Shown: piece by piece, positions 1 to 8,645 of the stretch
Layout of the letters: the number at the start of each line of letters is the position of its first letter
Numbering within the stretch: position 1 is the stretch's first letter
Source: Hypomesus transpacificus
Taxonomy: Eukaryota > Chordata > Actinopteri > Osmeriformes > Osmeridae
Direction of reading: 5' to 3'
Assembly (NCBI RefSeq): GCF_021917145.1
Contig: NW_025813795.1
Coordinates: 1 to 64,000, forward strand
Length of the DNA: 64,000 bases
Program-made: the position numbers and the translations under genes
The notes under the pieces: model-generated
The model's database searches: none
Seen by the model: only the letters and a program-made list of their open reading frames with translations
What the model was told of the DNA's origin: nothing

Positions 1-2
1 CT

Positions 3-1484
3 GAAACCACCAGTAAGGTGAAAATCAACACCAACAAATGGTTAGAGGGGAACCTGGAAATTTTAAAACGTCATTATGATGATTTGCTGGTCTTTTTACT
101 GAGCGACTTACCTGTGATGGATGAGGAGGCTTTCCGATTGGCGGTGGGCTGGGGCAGGTTGAGATATAAACGCAAATTCACAACAACATCAGTGAAAACA
201 TTGCGGGATATACTTACCTCCCCGGGAGAAAGTCCATCTTCTCAAACCCTCCAACCAGATCCGGAGGCCTTTCCACCATTGCCTGCATCCACAGGGAGAG
301 GGGGCACAGCCCCAACCAGGCTGGGGCCCCCCATCAGTGTTGTCGCCCAGGGGCATGGATACTTACCTTTGGTAGGGATGAGGGAAACTTTAGAGGCCTC
401 TGGAACATCTCCTGTGGGTAAAACAAAGAACATCAAAGGGTCACATGGGTTAAGCACAATTGGAACTACCTTACTTACCTTTAAGGAGGCCCTGAACAAC
501 ACATCTGGGGCCTCTGAAATTGTGAGGGAGAGGGTCCAAGTTGCCCCCAGTAGTGGCAGTGAGGTGGCAATTGGCTTGGCTATTGCCAGCCCACCCGCAG
601 GATTGGAGACCAGTTTCTCTCCCAAAGTGCTGTTGACGCGGCTGAGTGACACCGAGGTGGATCTAAGGGGTCCTAATCCCACCCTGACCCTGAACCCTAA
701 CCCCAACCCTCCCTTCCCTATACTTAACCCTCCCCCCTCCCCAAACCCCATGGCGGAGGAAAGGGGACTTAACCCCTCCCTGACCCCTTATCCTAACCCC
801 AACCCCTCCTTCCCCATACCTCACCCCAACCCTCCCTCCTCCCCCCTCCCCCTTTCCCTTCCCCTTGACCCTACTTACCGTCACGCTCTCAGCCAGTCAC
901 AGCCAAAGGTCCTCCTCAGAGAGGAGCCCGTTATCCATCCGACCTGTTGGAGGAAAATACATGATTGGAATCTAGACGTAGTGAAACCCATAGTGGTACT
1001 GGGGGACAAGAATCTTTCGGCTATCCCTACTTTTAAGGATGAACATATCCAGGTTGACAGTTTCCCAGGGGCAAACTGCCATCATTTAAGGGGGATACTG
1101 GAGAAGCTGACGCCGAACCCAAACACAGAACATGTGATTCTGTCAGTGGGGATGGTGAACTGTCTGGATAGACAGAAACCCAGGACCACAGTGAAACAGC
1201 TGCAGCAGCTTGGGAAAACCTGTCAAAGGAAATTTCCCAAAGCCGTGATCTACGTGCCACTCATTAATTTTTCAGACAGGTTGGCTAAGGACCAGCAAAA
1301 ATTATTTGAAGCTTTTAACGCATACATTGCTTTTAATGCATACATTGATAATGAATCTCCTTTTATAACGTTACCTGAGATGGATCAACGCCAATTCCAG
1401 GTAACGGGACGGGATCCGGTTCTCTGGACCACTGAAACCGCAGAGACAATGTTAAAATTATGGATTGGTGATTTATTAATATGA
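3..1484 (+). CDS. SGNH-like ORF1 protein, 5' part outside the window
   Basis: The frame is open from the left window edge (base 3) and matches the 563-residue protein of the next copy from about residue 76 to its end. The absent N-terminus lies to the left of the window. See the copy at 2744-4435 for domains. Confidence 0.7.
   Translation, partial: ETTSKVKINTNKWLEGNLEILKRHYDDLLVFLLSDLPVMDEEAFRLAVGWGRLRYKRKFTTTSVKTLRDILTSPGESPSSQTLQPDPEAFPPLPASTGRGGTAPTRLGPPISVVAQGHGYLPLVGMRETLEASGTSPVGKTKNIKGSHGLSTIGTTLLTFKEALNNTSGASEIVRERVQVAPSSGSEVAIGLAIASPPAGLETSFSPKVLLTRLSDTEVDLRGPNPTLTLNPNPNPPFPILNPPPSPNPMAEERGLNPSLTPYPNPNPSFPIPHPNPPSSPLPLSLPLDPTYRHALSQSQPKVLLREEPVIHPTCWRKIHDWNLDVVKPIVVLGDKNLSAIPTFKDEHIQVDSFPGANCHHLRGILEKLTPNPNTEHVILSVGMVNCLDRQKPRTTVKQLQQLGKTCQRKFPKAVIYVPLINFSDRLAKDQQKLFEAFNAYIAFNAYIDNESPFITLPEMDQRQFQVTGRDPVLWTTETAETMLKLWIGDLLI
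112..513 (-). other. Further antisense exon-like segments opposite the ORF1 linker
   Basis: On the minus strand four more segments have an AG acceptor and a GTAAG donor: 513-479 (35 nt), 411-367 (45 nt; acceptor after TTCTTTGTTTTACCCACAG, donor AAAG|GTAAGTATCC), 282-218 (65 nt; donor GGAG|GTAAGTATAT) and 148-112 (37 nt; donor CACAG|GTAAGTCG). They overlap the plus-strand ORF1, mainly its low-complexity linker. They recur every 2951 bases. Splicing is inferred from motif quality alone. Confidence 0.3.
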
Positions 1485-2059
1485 ACATCTAAAGGTTGTA
1501 TACCCCCTGCTGTCTTCCAGGTGGGAGGTGAGGGATTCCTGTGGAAGGAGAAAAAGTGATTTAACAATATCAGGAATCAGAAAAAAGTGTATATATGCAC
1601 ATACCTTCTTACCTGGGATACTTACCTGTGGTGACCAGTGGGGGGCAGAAAGGTTCCTGTAGGACAAAAAAAGAAAGAAGATCAACACAGATCTACAGTA
1701 TAGGGTATTTAGTCTTTTACTTACCTGGGATACTTACCTACTAGGATACCTACCTTGATGGGAATATAATCCTCCTCTTCACCTTTTTCCTGGGGATGAA
1801 AAAAACCATAAAATATAAGCATAAGACTTGTGCCAGTGCAACTCTAGCCCTTGATTGGGCTAAGACCTTCCCAAACCTAACCCAGCCAGAGCCTAGTCTA
1901 GTGTTTTATCTTTTGGAAAATAATTTTAAATTTCCCCCTTGCTCTATTTTTTTAAGAGGTTTTAGATAGGAATTAAGTCATTGGTAACTTTTATAAAGAA
2001 AGTGTTGGGCCTAATTAAGTCTTAATTGAACACAAGAGGGTGTGAGGGGGGTATGGCAG

Positions 2060-2090
2060 ATTGGCCAATCAGAAACCACAGGAAGTGGCC
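2060..2090 (+). promoter_or_regulatory. CCAAT/ETS promoter-like segment of the 2951-bp unit
   Basis: The palindromic ATTGGCCAAT (about 2060-2069) gives a CCAAT box on both strands. It is followed by AACCACAGGAAGTGG, which reads as a RUNX-type ACCACA next to an ETS-type GGAAGT. The segment lies about 80 bp before the hammerhead-like motif and 650 bp before the ORF. No TATA box is obvious. The same segment recurs every 2951 bases up to about 22717. Promoter function is inferred from motifs only. Confidence 0.4.
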
Positions 2091-2146
2091 AAGCCCCCTC
2101 CCCTTCTCCAGTACTTAACTTCCTGTCTGCCTTATCCAACTCAGTT

Positions 2147-2185
2147 CTCCTCTGAGGAAGCCTTATGAAGGTGAAACGTTAGGAG
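2147..2185 (+). ncRNA. Hammerhead-ribozyme-like motif, 2951-bp unit
   Basis: Core pieces are present in type I order: CTGAGGA (2152-2158), GAAA (2173-2176), then ACGT and T at 2180 as cleavage base. Stem I is a perfect 5-bp pairing of CTCCT (2147-2151) with AGGAG (2181-2185). Stem II pairs A-CCU(U) with (A)AGGU around a small loop with one bulged G. Stem III is only the self-complementary ACGU, as in the minimal hammerheads of PLEs and of newt satellite DNA that are thought to act as dimers. The bulge in stem II and U at the cleavage position make activity uncertain. Confidence 0.5.
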
Positions 2186-2743
2186 CTTCCACTTTTATTC
2201 TTTTACTCTTTTATTCTTTTATGGGGGGCAAAAACTTTTAGAGTGCATTTTAAACTATGGTTTTATTCAGAGTGGACCCAGTCCATCTTTGAACCCTTTT
2301 TAGTCTTTTGTTTTAAACAAACAGTTGCATATATTTGCACCCAGTACTTGGCACTTTATGAGCAGGGGAGAGAACCCTGGTTGGCTCAGTTCCCTCTTTG
2401 TGTGGGGTGAGTGTGTGGGTGTGGGTGTGTGGTGCACTTACCTTATTCCTGGTTGGAACCTTTTGTTCATAAAGCACAGTGTGCAGTTCTATAGGGACTG
2501 ACCAAGGAAGGGGCCATCTTCACCCTGCACAGGTGTCATTGGGGCAAAAAAAGACAACCCTTGTAGTAAGGGCTCTCTTTAGAAAGGCTTTTCTAAAGGC
2601 CATCATTTTCTATGTGCAATAAAAGGACTAAATATGAAAATACCATAGGCAATAGATGCACTTTATTTATGTCTAAACAATTTTATTGAGACATTTTAGA
2701 AATACTTTTAGCAGTTTTAGCGGTTTTACTTTTTATAAGGAGT

Positions 2744-4435
2744 ATGGAAGTGGGACCAACAGAAACAGGAAACGGGAGAAACCATCCCAAATGCCTGAAT
2801 GTCCCACTGGCCAAAATCTATTTTAAACTTCTCCAAGCTCTGCATCACACAGAGATCCTGGATGATTCCATCTCCAAGGGGTCCTGTCCAAGAGGGATGC
2901 AGAGGCAGGTTAATAAATTAACAACTTTTATTAAGCCTGCGTCCCCCTCGTCTGAAACCACCAGTAAGGTGAAAATCAACACCAACAAATGGTTAGAGGG
3001 GAACCTGGAAATTTTAAAACGTCATTATGATGATTTGCTGGTCTTTTTACTGAGCGACTTACCTGTGATGGATGAGGAGGCTTTCCGATTGGCGGTGGGC
3101 TGGGGCAGGTTGAGATATAAACGCAAATTCACAACAACATCAGTGAAAACATTGCGGGATATACTTACCTCCCCGGGAGAAAGTCCATCTTCTCAAACCC
3201 TCCAACCAGATCCGGAGGCCTTTCCACCATTGCCTGCATCCACAGGGAGAGGGGGCACAGCCCCAACCAGGCTGGGGCCCCCCATCAGTGTTGTCGCCCA
3301 GGGGCATGGATACTTACCTTTGGTAGGGATGAGGGAAACTTTAGAGGCCTCTGGAACATCTCCTGTGGGTAAAACAAAGAACATCAAAGGGTCACATGGG
3401 TTAAGCACAATTGGAACTACCTTACTTACCTTTAAGGAGGCCCTGAACAACACATCTGGGGCCTCTGAAATTGTGAGGGAGAGGGTCCAAGTTGCCCCCA
3501 GTAGTGGCAGTGAGGTGGCAATTGGCTTGGCTATTGCCAGCCCACCCGCAGGATTGGAGACCAGTTTCTCTCCCAAAGTGCTGTTGACGCGGCTGAGTGA
3601 CACCGAGGTGGATCTAAGGGGTCCTAATCCCACCCTGACCCTGAACCCTAACCCCAACCCTCCCTTCCCTATACTTAACCCTCCCCCCTCCCCAAACCCC
3701 ATGGCGGAGGAAAGGGGACTTAACCCCTCCCTGACCCCTTATCCTAACCCCAACCCCTCCTTCCCCATACCTCACCCCAACCCTCCCTCCTCCCCCCTCC
3801 CCCTTTCCCTTCCCCTTGACCCTACTTACCGTCACGCTCTCAGCCAGTCACAGCCAAAGGTCCTCCTCAGAGAGGAGCCCGTTATCCATCCGACCTGTTG
3901 GAGGAAAATACATGATTGGAATCTAGACGTAGTGAAACCCATAGTGGTACTGGGGGACAAGAATCTTTCGGCTATCCCTACTTTTAAGGATGAACATATC
4001 CAGGTTGACAGTTTCCCAGGGGCAAACTGCCATCATTTAAGGGGGATACTGGAGAAGCTGACGCCGAACCCAAACACAGAACATGTGATTCTGTCAGTGG
4101 GGATGGTGAACTGTCTGGATAGACAGAAACCCAGGACCACAGTGAAACAGCTGCAGCAGCTTGGGAAAACCTGTCAAAGGAAATTTCCCAAAGCCGTGAT
4201 CTACGTGCCACTCATTAATTTTTCAGACAGGTTGGCTAAGGACCAGCAAAAATTATTTGAAGCTTTTAACGCATACATTGCTTTTAATGCATACATTGAT
4301 AATGAATCTCCTTTTATAACGTTACCTGAGATGGATCAACGCCAATTCCAGGTAACGGGACGGGATCCGGTTCTCTGGACCACTGAAACCGCAGAGACAA
4401 TGTTAAAATTATGGATTGGTGATTTATTAATATGA
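2744..4435 (+). CDS. ORF1 protein with SGNH/GDSL-like domain lacking the Ser and His, 563 aa
   Basis: Seen: the ATG has A at -3 and G at +4, a strong vertebrate start context. Residues about 1-155 form a probably helical domain (IKPASPSSETT, NKWLEGNLEILKRHYDDLL, AFRLAVGWGRLRYKRK) that resembles ORF1 N-termini I associate with fish PLEs. Residues about 156-290 are a low-complexity linker. Residues about 293-360 are Pro/Asn-rich and encoded by degenerate CCCTAA-like DNA. Residues about 395-563 match the SGNH domain of the PLE ORF1 at 52951: VVLGDKNLSAIP, QVDSFPGA, LSVGMVNC, DPVLWT. The nucleophile position is Lys406 in place of Ser, and Leu544 replaces the His of the Asp-x-x-His block, so esterase activity is unlikely. 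Inference: a structural or RNA-binding role, or hydrolase scaffold drift. No RT frame follows. Function of the intact family is also not settled. Confidence 0.75.
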   Translation: MEVGPTETGNGRNHPKCLNVPLAKIYFKLLQALHHTEILDDSISKGSCPRGMQRQVNKLTTFIKPASPSSETTSKVKINTNKWLEGNLEILKRHYDDLLVFLLSDLPVMDEEAFRLAVGWGRLRYKRKFTTTSVKTLRDILTSPGESPSSQTLQPDPEAFPPLPASTGRGGTAPTRLGPPISVVAQGHGYLPLVGMRETLEASGTSPVGKTKNIKGSHGLSTIGTTLLTFKEALNNTSGASEIVRERVQVAPSSGSEVAIGLAIASPPAGLETSFSPKVLLTRLSDTEVDLRGPNPTLTLNPNPNPPFPILNPPPSPNPMAEERGLNPSLTPYPNPNPSFPIPHPNPPSSPLPLSLPLDPTYRHALSQSQPKVLLREEPVIHPTCWRKIHDWNLDVVKPIVVLGDKNLSAIPTFKDEHIQVDSFPGANCHHLRGILEKLTPNPNTEHVILSVGMVNCLDRQKPRTTVKQLQQLGKTCQRKFPKAVIYVPLINFSDRLAKDQQKLFEAFNAYIAFNAYIDNESPFITLPEMDQRQFQVTGRDPVLWTTETAETMLKLWIGDLLI

Positions 4436-5097
4436 ACATCTAAAGGTTGTATACCCCCTGCTGTCTTCCAGGTGGGAGGTGAGGGATTCCTGTGGAAGGA
4501 GAAAAAGTGATTTAACAATATCAGGAATCAGAAAAAAGTGTATATATGCACATACCTTCTTACCTGGGATACTTACCTGTGGTGACCAGTGGGGGGCAGA
4601 AAGGTTCCTGTAGGACAAAAAAAGAAAGAAGATCAACACAGATCTACAGTATAGGGTATTTAGTCTTTTACTTACCTGGGATACTTACCTACTAGGATAC
4701 CTACCTTGATGGGAATATAATCCTCCTCTTCACCTTTTTCCTGGGGATGAAAAAAACCATAAAATATAAGCATAAGACTTGTGCCAGTGCAACTCTAGCC
4801 CTTGATTGGGCTAAGACCTTCCCAAACCTAACCCAGCCAGAGCCTAGTCTAGTGTTTTATCTTTTGGAAAATAATTTTAAATTTCCCCCTTGCTCTATTT
4901 TTTTAAGAGGTTTTAGATAGGAATTAAGTCATTGGTAACTTTTATAAAGAAAGTGTTGGGCCTAATTAAGTCTTAATTGAACACAAGAGGGTGTGAGGGG
5001 GGTATGGCAGATTGGCCAATCAGAAACCACAGGAAGTGGCCAAGCCCCCTCCCCTTCTCCAGTACTTAACTTCCTGTCTGCCTTATCCAACTCAGTT

Positions 5098-5136
5098 CTC
5101 CTCTGAGGAAGCCTTATGAAGGTGAAACGTTAGGAG
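5098..5136 (+). ncRNA. Hammerhead-like motif, array copy 2
   Basis: Same sequence as 2147-2185, one unit further. Confidence 0.5.
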
Positions 5137-5694
5137 CTTCCACTTTTATTCTTTTACTCTTTTATTCTTTTATGGGGGGCAAAAACTTTTAGAGTGCATT
5201 TTAAACTATGGTTTTATTCAGAGTGGACCCAGTCCATCTTTGAACCCTTTTTAGTCTTTTGTTTTAAACAAACAGTTGCATATATTTGCACCCAGTACTT
5301 GGCACTTTATGAGCAGGGGAGAGAACCCTGGTTGGCTCAGTTCCCTCTTTGTGTGGGGTGAGTGTGTGGGTGTGGGTGTGTGGTGCACTTACCTTATTCC
5401 TGGTTGGAACCTTTTGTTCATAAAGCACAGTGTGCAGTTCTATAGGGACTGACCAAGGAAGGGGCCATCTTCACCCTGCACAGGTGTCATTGGGGCAAAA
5501 AAAGACAACCCTTGTAGTAAGGGCTCTCTTTAGAAAGGCTTTTCTAAAGGCCATCATTTTCTATGTGCAATAAAAGGACTAAATATGAAAATACCATAGG
5601 CAATAGATGCACTTTATTTATGTCTAAACAATTTTATTGAGACATTTTAGAAATACTTTTAGCAGTTTTAGCGGTTTTACTTTTTATAAGGAGT

Positions 5695-7386
5695 ATGGAA
5701 GTGGGACCAACAGAAACAGGAAACGGGAGAAACCATCCCAAATGCCTGAATGTCCCACTGGCCAAAATCTATTTTAAACTTCTCCAAGCTCTGCATCACA
5801 CAGAGATCCTGGATGATTCCATCTCCAAGGGGTCCTGTCCAAGAGGGATGCAGAGGCAGGTTAATAAATTAACAACTTTTATTAAGCCTGCGTCCCCCTC
5901 GTCTGAAACCACCAGTAAGGTGAAAATCAACACCAACAAATGGTTAGAGGGGAACCTGGAAATTTTAAAACGTCATTATGATGATTTGCTGGTCTTTTTA
6001 CTGAGCGACTTACCTGTGATGGATGAGGAGGCTTTCCGATTGGCGGTGGGCTGGGGCAGGTTGAGATATAAACGCAAATTCACAACAACATCAGTGAAAA
6101 CATTGCGGGATATACTTACCTCCCCGGGAGAAAGTCCATCTTCTCAAACCCTCCAACCAGATCCGGAGGCCTTTCCACCATTGCCTGCATCCACAGGGAG
6201 AGGGGGCACAGCCCCAACCAGGCTGGGGCCCCCCATCAGTGTTGTCGCCCAGGGGCATGGATACTTACCTTTGGTAGGGATGAGGGAAACTTTAGAGGCC
6301 TCTGGAACATCTCCTGTGGGTAAAACAAAGAACATCAAAGGGTCACATGGGTTAAGCACAATTGGAACTACCTTACTTACCTTTAAGGAGGCCCTGAACA
6401 ACACATCTGGGGCCTCTGAAATTGTGAGGGAGAGGGTCCAAGTTGCCCCCAGTAGTGGCAGTGAGGTGGCAATTGGCTTGGCTATTGCCAGCCCACCCGC
6501 AGGATTGGAGACCAGTTTCTCTCCCAAAGTGCTGTTGACGCGGCTGAGTGACACCGAGGTGGATCTAAGGGGTCCTAATCCCACCCTGACCCTGAACCCT
6601 AACCCCAACCCTCCCTTCCCTATACTTAACCCTCCCCCCTCCCCAAACCCCATGGCGGAGGAAAGGGGACTTAACCCCTCCCTGACCCCTTATCCTAACC
6701 CCAACCCCTCCTTCCCCATACCTCACCCCAACCCTCCCTCCTCCCCCCTCCCCCTTTCCCTTCCCCTTGACCCTACTTACCGTCACGCTCTCAGCCAGTC
6801 ACAGCCAAAGGTCCTCCTCAGAGAGGAGCCCGTTATCCATCCGACCTGTTGGAGGAAAATACATGATTGGAATCTAGACGTAGTGAAACCCATAGTGGTA
6901 CTGGGGGACAAGAATCTTTCGGCTATCCCTACTTTTAAGGATGAACATATCCAGGTTGACAGTTTCCCAGGGGCAAACTGCCATCATTTAAGGGGGATAC
7001 TGGAGAAGCTGACGCCGAACCCAAACACAGAACATGTGATTCTGTCAGTGGGGATGGTGAACTGTCTGGATAGACAGAAACCCAGGACCACAGTGAAACA
7101 GCTGCAGCAGCTTGGGAAAACCTGTCAAAGGAAATTTCCCAAAGCCGTGATCTACGTGCCACTCATTAATTTTTCAGACAGGTTGGCTAAGGACCAGCAA
7201 AAATTATTTGAAGCTTTTAACGCATACATTGCTTTTAATGCATACATTGATAATGAATCTCCTTTTATAACGTTACCTGAGATGGATCAACGCCAATTCC
7301 AGGTAACGGGACGGGATCCGGTTCTCTGGACCACTGAAACCGCAGAGACAATGTTAAAATTATGGATTGGTGATTTATTAATATGA
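5695..7386 (+). CDS. ORF1 protein with SGNH-like domain, array copy 2
   Basis: The protein is identical to that at 2744-4435, with the same ATG context and the same Lys and Leu at the catalytic positions. Confidence 0.72.
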   Translation: MEVGPTETGNGRNHPKCLNVPLAKIYFKLLQALHHTEILDDSISKGSCPRGMQRQVNKLTTFIKPASPSSETTSKVKINTNKWLEGNLEILKRHYDDLLVFLLSDLPVMDEEAFRLAVGWGRLRYKRKFTTTSVKTLRDILTSPGESPSSQTLQPDPEAFPPLPASTGRGGTAPTRLGPPISVVAQGHGYLPLVGMRETLEASGTSPVGKTKNIKGSHGLSTIGTTLLTFKEALNNTSGASEIVRERVQVAPSSGSEVAIGLAIASPPAGLETSFSPKVLLTRLSDTEVDLRGPNPTLTLNPNPNPPFPILNPPPSPNPMAEERGLNPSLTPYPNPNPSFPIPHPNPPSSPLPLSLPLDPTYRHALSQSQPKVLLREEPVIHPTCWRKIHDWNLDVVKPIVVLGDKNLSAIPTFKDEHIQVDSFPGANCHHLRGILEKLTPNPNTEHVILSVGMVNCLDRQKPRTTVKQLQQLGKTCQRKFPKAVIYVPLINFSDRLAKDQQKLFEAFNAYIAFNAYIDNESPFITLPEMDQRQFQVTGRDPVLWTTETAETMLKLWIGDLLI

Positions 7387-8048
7387 ACATCTAAAGGTTG
7401 TATACCCCCTGCTGTCTTCCAGGTGGGAGGTGAGGGATTCCTGTGGAAGGAGAAAAAGTGATTTAACAATATCAGGAATCAGAAAAAAGTGTATATATGC
7501 ACATACCTTCTTACCTGGGATACTTACCTGTGGTGACCAGTGGGGGGCAGAAAGGTTCCTGTAGGACAAAAAAAGAAAGAAGATCAACACAGATCTACAG
7601 TATAGGGTATTTAGTCTTTTACTTACCTGGGATACTTACCTACTAGGATACCTACCTTGATGGGAATATAATCCTCCTCTTCACCTTTTTCCTGGGGATG
7701 AAAAAAACCATAAAATATAAGCATAAGACTTGTGCCAGTGCAACTCTAGCCCTTGATTGGGCTAAGACCTTCCCAAACCTAACCCAGCCAGAGCCTAGTC
7801 TAGTGTTTTATCTTTTGGAAAATAATTTTAAATTTCCCCCTTGCTCTATTTTTTTAAGAGGTTTTAGATAGGAATTAAGTCATTGGTAACTTTTATAAAG
7901 AAAGTGTTGGGCCTAATTAAGTCTTAATTGAACACAAGAGGGTGTGAGGGGGGTATGGCAGATTGGCCAATCAGAAACCACAGGAAGTGGCCAAGCCCCC
8001 TCCCCTTCTCCAGTACTTAACTTCCTGTCTGCCTTATCCAACTCAGTT

Positions 8049-8087
8049 CTCCTCTGAGGAAGCCTTATGAAGGTGAAACGTTAGGAG
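8049..8087 (+). ncRNA. Hammerhead-like motif, array copy 3
   Basis: Same sequence as 2147-2185. Confidence 0.5.
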
Positions 8088-8645
8088 CTTCCACTTTTAT
8101 TCTTTTACTCTTTTATTCTTTTATGGGGGGCAAAAACTTTTAGAGTGCATTTTAAACTATGGTTTTATTCAGAGTGGACCCAGTCCATCTTTGAACCCTT
8201 TTTAGTCTTTTGTTTTAAACAAACAGTTGCATATATTTGCACCCAGTACTTGGCACTTTATGAGCAGGGGAGAGAACCCTGGTTGGCTCAGTTCCCTCTT
8301 TGTGTGGGGTGAGTGTGTGGGTGTGGGTGTGTGGTGCACTTACCTTATTCCTGGTTGGAACCTTTTGTTCATAAAGCACAGTGTGCAGTTCTATAGGGAC
8401 TGACCAAGGAAGGGGCCATCTTCACCCTGCACAGGTGTCATTGGGGCAAAAAAAGACAACCCTTGTAGTAAGGGCTCTCTTTAGAAAGGCTTTTCTAAAG
8501 GCCATCATTTTCTATGTGCAATAAAAGGACTAAATATGAAAATACCATAGGCAATAGATGCACTTTATTTATGTCTAAACAATTTTATTGAGACATTTTA
8601 GAAATACTTTTAGCAGTTTTAGCGGTTTTACTTTTTATAAGGAGT

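Larger units (their letters stand above)
1476..2488 (-). other. Candidate antisense spliced transcript with micro-exons (2951-bp unit)
   Basis: Read on the minus strand, four segments are bounded by good splice signals: 2488-2442 (acceptor CCCTATAG, donor AAG|GTAAGTGC), 1789-1754 (36 nt; acceptor after a T-run ending CCCCAG, donor AAG|GTAGGT), 1656-1626 (31 nt; acceptor TCCTACAG, donor CACAG|GTAAGTATC), and 1538 onward (acceptor CTCCTTCCACAG). From the ATG at 2470 the joined segments stay in one frame for 52 codons to a TAA at 1478-1476, and AATAAA (1477-1472) overlaps that stop. Extra donors follow at 1738 and 1725, and at 1613. Exons this short leave more than one frame open, so the protein is tentative. 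The pattern recurs in every unit. No homologue is recognised. Confidence 0.35.

Noticed and set aside
242-884. Minus-strand frames of 169 and 73 codons, repeated in every 2951-bp unit
   Set aside because: They are shadows of ORF1; the Gly/Arg/Val-rich 73-codon frame is simply the G-rich telomere-like strand read through. Parts of the 169-codon frame overlap the antisense exon-like segments, which are reported separately.
2618-2623. AATAAA in the leader of the 2951-bp unit as the unit's polyadenylation signal
   Set aside because: It lies before the ORF and would end transcripts without it; it could matter only for RNAs from the preceding unit, and there is no clear downstream GU-rich element.
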